Shown one piece after another: positions 26,816 to 32,818 of a stretch of 32,818 bases of DNA. The number at the start of each line of letters is the position of its first letter. Positions within the stretch are counted from its first letter, which is position 1. The position numbers and the translations under genes were made by a program. The notes under the pieces were generated by a model, which saw only the letters and a list, made by a program, of their open reading frames with translations, was not told the DNA's origin and ran no database searches. Source of the DNA: an uncultured Pedobacter sp. (GTDB taxonomy: Bacteria > Bacteroidota > Bacteroidia > Sphingobacteriales > Sphingobacteriaceae); assembly GCA_946478755.1 (NCBI GenBank), contig CAMLDJ010000032.1, forward strand, positions 1-32,818. The letters run 5' to 3'.

Positions 26816-27829
26816 TTAGTCGCGGGTAAATAATTTGGTATCGATCACTTTATCCTCGAACTCCGTTACGGGATACTTGCTTTCAATGAGCTGTAGCAGC
26901 ATTTCTGTTGCAGCTTCACCCATTTCGAATGCAGGTTGCCTTACCGAGCTGATCGGATACTCAAATAGGTTCAGCACATCAGAATTGCTGAAGCCTGCAA
27001 TTGCCATTTGTCCCGGAACTTTAATGTTCAGTTTTTTCAATACCTCAAGGCAACCAATAGACAACCGGTCGCCAGCTATAAAAATGGCATCAGGTTTATC
27101 CGGCAGGGTAATCAGTTCGGTAACTGCTTTTTCTGTTTCCTCGGGAAACATGCCTCCATGTGGGCAATATTTAATATAATCGGGATTGACCTTTAAATCA
27201 TATTTGTTCAATGCGGCAGTGTAGCCCCTAAGGCGTTCAATACTGATAGAAAGGTGTTCAGAGCTGGTGACGTGGGCAATCCTTTTACATCCCGACCTAA
27301 TCAGATGACTTGTCGCATCGAATGCTCCTTGTTCATTATTGGCTCTAATTTTATGTGTATTGATGTTGCTTGGTACCCGGTCAAAAAATACCATTGGCAT
27401 CCCCCTTTCATGCAGGTATTTTAAATGAGTGGTGTCTGAGGTTTCGGCTGAAAGAGAAACCAGCAACCCGTCTATTGAGCGCGAGGCAAGGTGTTGCACA
27501 TTTATTTTTTCCCGGTCATACGACTCATGGGTTTGGGTAATGATGACATGATACCCTCTGTCGTATGCAATAGACTCGATGCCGTTAATGGCCTGAGAAA
27601 AATAATGATTGGCAACTTCACTCACAACAACACCAATGGACTTTGTTCTTCTTTCTTTTAGACTTAGCGCATTCGGATTCGGCTGATAGTTTATTTTTTC
27701 TGCGTAATCAAATACCAGCTTTTTTGTTTTAGCGCTGATCTCGTAAGTATCCCTTAAAGCCCTGGAAACGGTAGAGGTAGACAGGCCAAGGGCATTGGCT
27801 ATATCTTTTAAGGTAGGTGGCTCAAACAT
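26816..27829 (-). CDS. LacI-family transcriptional regulator
   Basis: A 337-residue repressor or activator of the LacI/GalR type. Residues about 4-50 are the helix-turn-helix and hinge (TLKDIANALGLSTSTVSRAL; INYQPNPNALSL). Residues 60-337 are the periplasmic-binding-protein-like sensor domain (KSIGVVVSEVANHYFSQAIN; AIFIAGDRLSIGCLEVLKKL; ISSVRQPAFEMGEAATEML). It lies between the pectin enzymes and the second susCD pair, so a galacturonate-derived or pectin-derived sugar is the likely effector. This is a second regulator in a locus that already has an HTCS. It may be autoregulated, since candidate site C lies in its own upstream region. Confidence 0.95.
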   Translation of the reverse strand: MFEPPTLKDIANALGLSTSTVSRALRDTYEISAKTKKLVFDYAEKINYQPNPNALSLKERRTKSIGVVVSEVANHYFSQAINGIESIAYDRGYHVIITQTHESYDREKINVQHLASRSIDGLLVSLSAETSDTTHLKYLHERGMPMVFFDRVPSNINTHKIRANNEQGAFDATSHLIRSGCKRIAHVTSSEHLSISIERLRGYTAALNKYDLKVNPDYIKYCPHGGMFPEETEKAVTELITLPDKPDAIFIAGDRLSIGCLEVLKKLNIKVPGQMAIAGFSNSDVLNLFEYPISSVRQPAFEMGEAATEMLLQLIESKYPVTEFEDKVIDTKLFTRD

Positions 27830-28035
27830 AAGTAAATAGAGTGGTTGGCTAACACATTGTTCTTAATAAGATGCAATATAAGGTTAATCTGATTAATATA
27901 GAACCAGCCCGCTGCGGTTCTCGGGAACGATTGCATAAATTTACCTTATGCATACATAGGAATTTTAAGGGAAACGATGTAACTTGTTGATAGGGAGGTC
28001 TAACCAGCTTCTTAACTAACCAAATTAAATAATGT
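27830..28035. promoter_or_regulatory. Divergent control region between lacI and susC2 with candidate operator, site C
   Basis: GGG plus AACGATTGC (core 27926-27934) is followed at once by ATAAATTTA. TAAATTTA (27936-27943) is one base from the -7 consensus. The same layout (core, A, then TAnnTTTA) is seen at site A. The core is 102 bases before susC2 and 97 bases before lacI. A weaker related word (GGAAACGATGTAA, 27970-27982) follows 36 bases downstream. The inverted pair GTTC-TCGG-GAAC overlaps the left side of the core. I read this as a LacI operator controlling susC2 and perhaps lacI itself. Confidence 0.5.
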
Positions 28036-31000
28036 ATGAAAAAACTACTACTCCTATGTGGTGCGCTAATCCTGTACATTGGATTAGCCAACGCTCAAAC
28101 AACCCGACAAATCACAGGTAAAGTAACCGACAAATCTGGAAAGGAAACGATCCCGGGCGCAAGCGTGTCTGTAAAAGGTAGTAAAACAGCGGTAAGCACC
28201 GATGTTAACGGGCAATTTAAAATAAATATTCCGGCTACAGGCAATGTCGTCCTCGTAGCCAGCTATGTCGGCTATACCCTACAGGAAATTGCTGTGGGGA
28301 GCCAGTCTAATGTCAATTTTGCACTTGCGGAAAATGTATCGGCATTGGACGAGGTGGTTATTAATGTTGGATATGGCACTGTCCGAAAGAAGGATCTAAC
28401 CGGAGCCGTTTCATCAGTAGGGGCAGATGTAATTGCCGCGGCACCCGTTTCTTCCGCTATCCAGGCCATTCAGGGTAGGGTTCCCGGCGTGAGTATCGCA
28501 TCAACAGAAGGCTCACCAGATGCGGAAATGATCATCAGGGTAAGAGGCGGGGGGTCGCTTACCGGTGACAATTCTCCGCTCTATATCGTAGATGGCTTTC
28601 CAGTAGCATCCATTTCTGATATTGCGCCTGCTGATATTGAATCTATTGATATATTAAAAGACGCCTCATCAACTGCAATTTATGGATCGAGGGGCGCTAA
28701 TGGAGTCGTGCTGATTACCACCAAAAACAGCAAGGATGGGAAAACAGCCATTAGCTTCAGTGCTTTTACCGGAATAAGAGAAATTGCCAATACTTTGGAT
28801 GTATTAGCACCTTTGGATTACGCTACATGGCAATACGAAAGGGCTTTGATTGCAAACAGACTGGATGATTATACCAAATATTTCGGCAATTACCAGGACA
28901 TTGATCTATATGGGACTGTTGTACCCAACGATTGGCAGAACATCGTTTTTGGCCGCACAGGTACTACGTACAACCAAAATTTAAACCTCAGCGGCGGCGG
29001 AGAAAAAACAAAATTCAGTGTAAGTCACAGCTTTGTCAAAGACAAGGCAATTATGTTGAAATCAGGTTATCAGCGGCAAAACCTGAACTTTAAACTGAAC
29101 CATAAATTATATGATCAATTAACGCTTGATTTCGGCGTCCGCTATGCTGATACCAAGACAGACGGAGGAGGTGCCAATGAACAAAATGAAAAATCCTCTG
29201 CAGACTCCAGATTAAAGTATGCGATGATTTATCCTCCTTTTCCTGTGGGGGATTTAACAGATAATGACATTACTGATCCGGCATTCAACATGTATAACCC
29301 AATTGACGCGATCAATGACAACGATCAGTATATACACAGAAAAACGTATAACCTAAATGGGGCATTAAACTACGAAATTATTAAAGGACTGAAAGTTCGT
29401 TCGGAGCTCGGGTACGACGGTTATAAAAATGATCAGGACCGCTTTTATGGAACCACGACCTATTTTGTAATTAACAACGTAACAAATTACCCTGGCTTTC
29501 CTGCTGTAATCTATACAAACACGACTAGAAATGCCATCAGAAATACAAATACGCTGACGTATGACTTTAAGAAGTTCTTAAATAAAGACCATCACCTTAA
29601 CTTGTTATTAGGCCAGGAGTACATCAAAACCGAACAGGAAGTATACACTACTCAAATTAATGGCTTTCCGGCAACTTTTAATTTTGATGACACCAGGAAG
29701 TTATCCGGACAGGGAAAAGAAAGCAAATCGGCAAAAGTTTTTAATCCCGATGATGTATTGCTTTCCTTTTTCAGCAGAGCAAACTATGATTATAAAGGGA
29801 AATATTTGATGAGTGCAACTTTCAGGGCAGATGGTTCTTCGAAGTTTTTAGAAGGTAACCGTTGGGGATATTTCCCCTCTGTTTCTGGTGCATGGCGAAT
29901 TTCGGCTGAGGATTTTATGAAGAACACCGCATCCTGGCTGACGGACCTGAAGTTAAGAGCAAGTTATGGTACCGCGGGTAATAACAATATTCCTACCGGT
30001 CAAACTACGCAGTTGTTTCAGCCCAATGACCCTACAACACCGGTATATACAAATGGTTTCGCCAACTTTTTAGCACCCTCTAAAGTAATGGCCAATCCTG
30101 ATTTAAAATGGGAAACCACAGTTACTAAAAATATTGGGTTAGATTTCTCCGTATTGAATTCTAAAATAACCGGTACAGTGGATGCGTACTTAAATAAAAC
30201 AAAGGACTTACTTATGTTATTCCCGGTTGCCGGAACTGGGTATGATAACCAGTATCGCAATCTGGGAGAAACCCAAAATAAAGGAATTGAGTTTTCGGTA
30301 AATTGGAGTGCCATCAGAAAAACAAATTTTGATCTAACCCTGAATGCCAACATTAGCTTTAACAAAAATCAGGTTAATTCATTGGGTGGTCTCGCTTATT
30401 ATGCCGGAACTTCTGGCTGGGCGTCTACCGAAGTTGGAGAGGACTACCGTGTTGAAGAAGGCGCATCCGTCGGAAGAATTTTTGGATATCAAAATGATGG
30501 CAGATATGAGGTTTCTGATTTTAAACCTTACAACGGAAGTGCATGGCAATTAAAGGACGGGACGGTAAACTCAACCGATATTATAGGGGCTTTAAGACCC
30601 GGGTCAATGAAGCTTAAAGATCTTACAGGAGATGGCGTTGTTAATTTATCAGACCGAACGATCATAGGAAATGCAAATCCTTCACATACAGGAGGATTCT
30701 CCTTAAACTCCAGGATATATAACTTCGATGTTGGGGCTTATTTCAACTGGAGTTACGGTAACGATATCTATAATGCTAATAAAATAGAATATACCTCTAC
30801 CAGTAAATACAGTTCAAGAAACATGATCTCGACGATGAGAAGTGGGGAACGCTGGAATAATTTACGTCCGGATGGGACGATCAGTAATGACGCCGCCGAA
30901 CTGGAGGCCATGAACGCAACCACCACACTTTGGTCTCCTTATATGTCTAAATATGTTTTGAGCGACTGGGCTGTAGAAAACGGGTCTTTCTTAAGATTAG

Positions 31001-31227
31001 GAACTTTAACCCTAGGCTATACCTTGCCAAAAACAATTGCGCAAAAACTAAAAATGAAAAGCTTAAGGGTTTATGCATCCGGATATAATGTATTCGTATT
31101 AACCGACTATAGCGGATTTGATCCGGAAGTATCAACGAGAAGAAAAGACCCATTGACACCAGGCGTGGATTATTCTGCCTATCCGAAAAGCAGAACATAC
31201 GTGCTGGGTCTGAATGTAAATTTTTAA
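28036..31227 (+). CDS. SusC/RagA-family TonB-linked outer membrane importer (SusC2)
   Basis: A 1063-residue importer. Signal peptide 1-20 (ANA, then Q21); carboxypeptidase-regulatory-like domain about 24-100 (ITGKVTDKSGKETIPGASVSVKG); DEVVINVGYGTVRKKDLTGA, with one residue more than the usual EVVxxGYGT; plug motifs MIIRVRGGGSL, SPLYIVDGFPV, DIESIDILKDASSTAIYGS and RGANGVVLITTK; barrel ending in TYVLGLNVNF. It is a paralogue of SusC1, with the same C-terminal blocks. With SusD2 it forms a second uptake complex, perhaps for a different size or decoration of pectin fragment. It is divergent from lacI. Confidence 0.95.
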   Translation: MKKLLLLCGALILYIGLANAQTTRQITGKVTDKSGKETIPGASVSVKGSKTAVSTDVNGQFKINIPATGNVVLVASYVGYTLQEIAVGSQSNVNFALAENVSALDEVVINVGYGTVRKKDLTGAVSSVGADVIAAAPVSSAIQAIQGRVPGVSIASTEGSPDAEMIIRVRGGGSLTGDNSPLYIVDGFPVASISDIAPADIESIDILKDASSTAIYGSRGANGVVLITTKNSKDGKTAISFSAFTGIREIANTLDVLAPLDYATWQYERALIANRLDDYTKYFGNYQDIDLYGTVVPNDWQNIVFGRTGTTYNQNLNLSGGGEKTKFSVSHSFVKDKAIMLKSGYQRQNLNFKLNHKLYDQLTLDFGVRYADTKTDGGGANEQNEKSSADSRLKYAMIYPPFPVGDLTDNDITDPAFNMYNPIDAINDNDQYIHRKTYNLNGALNYEIIKGLKVRSELGYDGYKNDQDRFYGTTTYFVINNVTNYPGFPAVIYTNTTRNAIRNTNTLTYDFKKFLNKDHHLNLLLGQEYIKTEQEVYTTQINGFPATFNFDDTRKLSGQGKESKSAKVFNPDDVLLSFFSRANYDYKGKYLMSATFRADGSSKFLEGNRWGYFPSVSGAWRISAEDFMKNTASWLTDLKLRASYGTAGNNNIPTGQTTQLFQPNDPTTPVYTNGFANFLAPSKVMANPDLKWETTVTKNIGLDFSVLNSKITGTVDAYLNKTKDLLMLFPVAGTGYDNQYRNLGETQNKGIEFSVNWSAIRKTNFDLTLNANISFNKNQVNSLGGLAYYAGTSGWASTEVGEDYRVEEGASVGRIFGYQNDGRYEVSDFKPYNGSAWQLKDGTVNSTDIIGALRPGSMKLKDLTGDGVVNLSDRTIIGNANPSHTGGFSLNSRIYNFDVGAYFNWSYGNDIYNANKIEYTSTSKYSSRNMISTMRSGERWNNLRPDGTISNDAAELEAMNATTTLWSPYMSKYVLSDWAVENGSFLRLGTLTLGYTLPKTIAQKLKMKSLRVYASGYNVFVLTDYSGFDPEVSTRRKDPLTPGVDYSAYPKSRTYVLGLNVNF

Positions 31228-31249
31228 TGGACCGTTAAAATAAAAAGAG

Positions 31250-32818
31250 ATGAAAAAGATTGTTTATATATTGTCAATGATTACAGCCATCGGTGTCGCA
31301 AGCGGTTGTAAAAAGGTTTTTGAAACACCTAATGAATCTGCTTTAGATGTATCTGTGGTTTTTTCTACACCTTCCTTAGCCGAGTCTGCCATAGTTGGGA
31401 TCCTGCAGTCCTTCGGTGAAACCAACTCTTACCGGGGCCGTTATTTAGTTAACTATGGCGTAAATACTGATGTCGAGGTTTATAATAGCTTAAAAAGTAC
31501 GACAGGTGAACAGGCGAAATTGTCTAATTACAATACCAATCCAGACAATGGTCAAATGAATACCGATAACAATGCCTGGGCAAAGTTTTACGAGTCGATA
31601 GAAAGGGCTAATCTGGCCATTAGCGGGTTAAGAAAATACGGAAATGTAAGCACCCGACCCGAAATGGCCCAGATCTTAGGTGAAATTTTAACCTTAAGAG
31701 CAGTGCTGTATAACGACTTAATTAAGGGTTGGGGAAATGTTCCGGCCAGATTTGAGCCGATAACTATAGCAACGCAATATGCGCCAAGAAGTGATAAAGA
31801 TGTGATCTATAAGCAATTATTAATGGATCTGGATGAAGCCGCAACACTATTACCATGGCCAAACAAATCTGCCGTAACCAGCACAGTAGAACGTGTTAAT
31901 AAGGCATTTGCAAAAGGTTTAAGGGCCAGATTGGCCTTAGCTGCAGGTGGATATTCCAAGCGCTTGGATGGTTCGACGAGGTTAAGTACAGATCCGGAGC
32001 TGTCCCGCGATAAAATGTATGCCATTGCCAAAAAAGAATGTGTGGAAATCATAGGCAGTAATGAATTACACCTGCTTGGCTTTGAAGAGATTTTTAGGAA
32101 ATTTAATGAAGAAGCAGGTGCAGCAGGTCTGGAATCAATGTGGGAAATTCCATTTAGCGAAGGAAGAGGACGTGTTATTTTTGATTTGGGGGTTAAACAC
32201 ACCAAAACTGATAAGTATACAGGGCAAAACAGAGGTGGAACAGATGGGCCGAACCCAATAATGCTTTATGAATATGATCGGGATGATGTAAGAAGAGATG
32301 TTTCGGTCGTACCTTACGAATGGGATAGGGCTACTGCTGATGCTGCTGATAAAGGAGGCTTCCAGGTCCCTTCTGCTTTAGCGCGTTTATATTTTGGTAA
32401 ATACCGCTACGAATGGCTGAAAAGAAGAGTGACCTCAACCAATGATGATGGATTAAACTGGATGTATATGCGTTATGCCGACGTGGTATTAATGGCTGCT
32501 GAATCCATTAATGAATTAGACGGTCCTGCGGCAGCTGCGCCTTACTTGAAAATGATTCTTACCAGGGCATTTCCTACTAATCCGACGAAAGTTGATACCT
32601 ACATGGCGCAGGCAACGGCAAGTTCAGTAACTTTCTTTAATGCAATTGTAGACCAAAGGGCATTGGAATTTTGTGGCGAGATGTTGAGAAAAGCTGATTT
32701 AATCCGCTGGAATTTATTAAGCACAAAACTAAATGAAGCTAAAACTAAACTGCAGCAACTCGAAGCCAGACAAGGTAAGTACGCAAATCTTCCTCTAAAG
32801 ATTTATTATAAAACTGCT
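31250..32818 (+). CDS. SusD/RagB-family surface lipoprotein (SusD2; 3' end beyond window)
   Basis: The frame is open for 523 codons and runs off the right edge. The lipobox ASGC gives lipidated C20 followed by KKVFETPNES. N-terminal helices include YESIERANLAISGLRK and ILTLRAVLYNDLIKGWG. Near the edge are RYADVVLMAAESINELDG and DQRALEFCGEMLRKADLIRW, the conserved C-terminal SusD blocks, so probably only a few dozen residues are missing. It starts 22 bases after susC2. It binds glycan at the surface and caps SusC2. It is only distantly similar to SusD1, which suggests that the two pairs take different ligands. Confidence 0.93.
   Translation, partial: MKKIVYILSMITAIGVASGCKKVFETPNESALDVSVVFSTPSLAESAIVGILQSFGETNSYRGRYLVNYGVNTDVEVYNSLKSTTGEQAKLSNYNTNPDNGQMNTDNNAWAKFYESIERANLAISGLRKYGNVSTRPEMAQILGEILTLRAVLYNDLIKGWGNVPARFEPITIATQYAPRSDKDVIYKQLLMDLDEAATLLPWPNKSAVTSTVERVNKAFAKGLRARLALAAGGYSKRLDGSTRLSTDPELSRDKMYAIAKKECVEIIGSNELHLLGFEEIFRKFNEEAGAAGLESMWEIPFSEGRGRVIFDLGVKHTKTDKYTGQNRGGTDGPNPIMLYEYDRDDVRRDVSVVPYEWDRATADAADKGGFQVPSALARLYFGKYRYEWLKRRVTSTNDDGLNWMYMRYADVVLMAAESINELDGPAAAAPYLKMILTRAFPTNPTKVDTYMAQATASSVTFFNAIVDQRALEFCGEMLRKADLIRWNLLSTKLNEAKTKLQQLEARQGKYANLPLKIYYKTA

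Noticed and set aside
1..32818. Search by eye for insertion sequences, integrase or transposase genes, CRISPR repeats, tRNA or rRNA genes
   Set aside because: None was recognised. The numerous short antisense frames inside the large genes lack domains and start context, and are shadows of the real genes.

Overview
The window looks like the chromosome of a member of the phylum Bacteroidota, most likely a Sphingobacteriaceae-type soil or plant-associated bacterium such as Pedobacter or a relative. The reasons are the SusC/SusD pairs, a hybrid two-component system, promoters of the TTG-N20-TAnnTTTG type, near-absence of Shine-Dalgarno sequences, Cys-Lys-Lys lipoprotein starts and a moderate-to-low GC content. 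The genus is an inference; no rRNA or tRNA is present to fix it.

Left flank (1-3430, all minus strand): the 5' part of a bamD-like outer-membrane assembly lipoprotein gene; a TonB-dependent siderophore-type receptor with a strong promoter and a palindromic iron-box-like element on its start region; and a 49-residue two-helix membrane protein.

Pectin utilization locus (3716 to the right edge). A hybrid two-component sensor/regulator (HTCS) is followed by SusC1, SusD1, a surface lipoprotein with Fn3 and beta-helix domains, pectate lyase PL1a, pectin methylesterase CE8a, rhamnogalacturonan/pectin acetylesterase CE12, pectate lyase PL1b, polygalacturonase GH28a, an alpha/beta-hydrolase esterase, a GH43, methylesterase CE8b and polygalacturonase GH28b. 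A LacI-family repressor gene runs convergently into the end of this block. Divergent from it is a second SusC/SusD pair, with SusD2 cut by the window edge.

Together the genes encode capture of pectin at the cell surface (SusD, Fn3 lipoprotein), surface de-esterification and lyase cleavage (lipoprotein PL1a, CE8a and perhaps PL1b), TonB-driven import (two SusC), and periplasmic completion by a second set (GH28a, GH28b, CE8b, CE12, GH43, esterase). Lyase, methylesterase, polygalacturonase and importer are each present twice. The likely substrate is methylated and acetylated homogalacturonan with some decorated or rhamnogalacturonan regions.

The most interesting non-coding signal is a 9-base word, AACGATTGC, with similar flanks. 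It is found in three intergenic regions: before the HTCS, before CE12, and between lacI and susC2. All three copies have the same orientation relative to the gene downstream. I read it as a candidate LacI operator that places the HTCS, the second half of the enzyme block and the second importer under one repressor. A perfect 11-bp hairpin at 15060-15093 separates the importer part from the enzyme part of the first block. No mobile elements, CRISPR arrays, rRNA or tRNA genes were seen.
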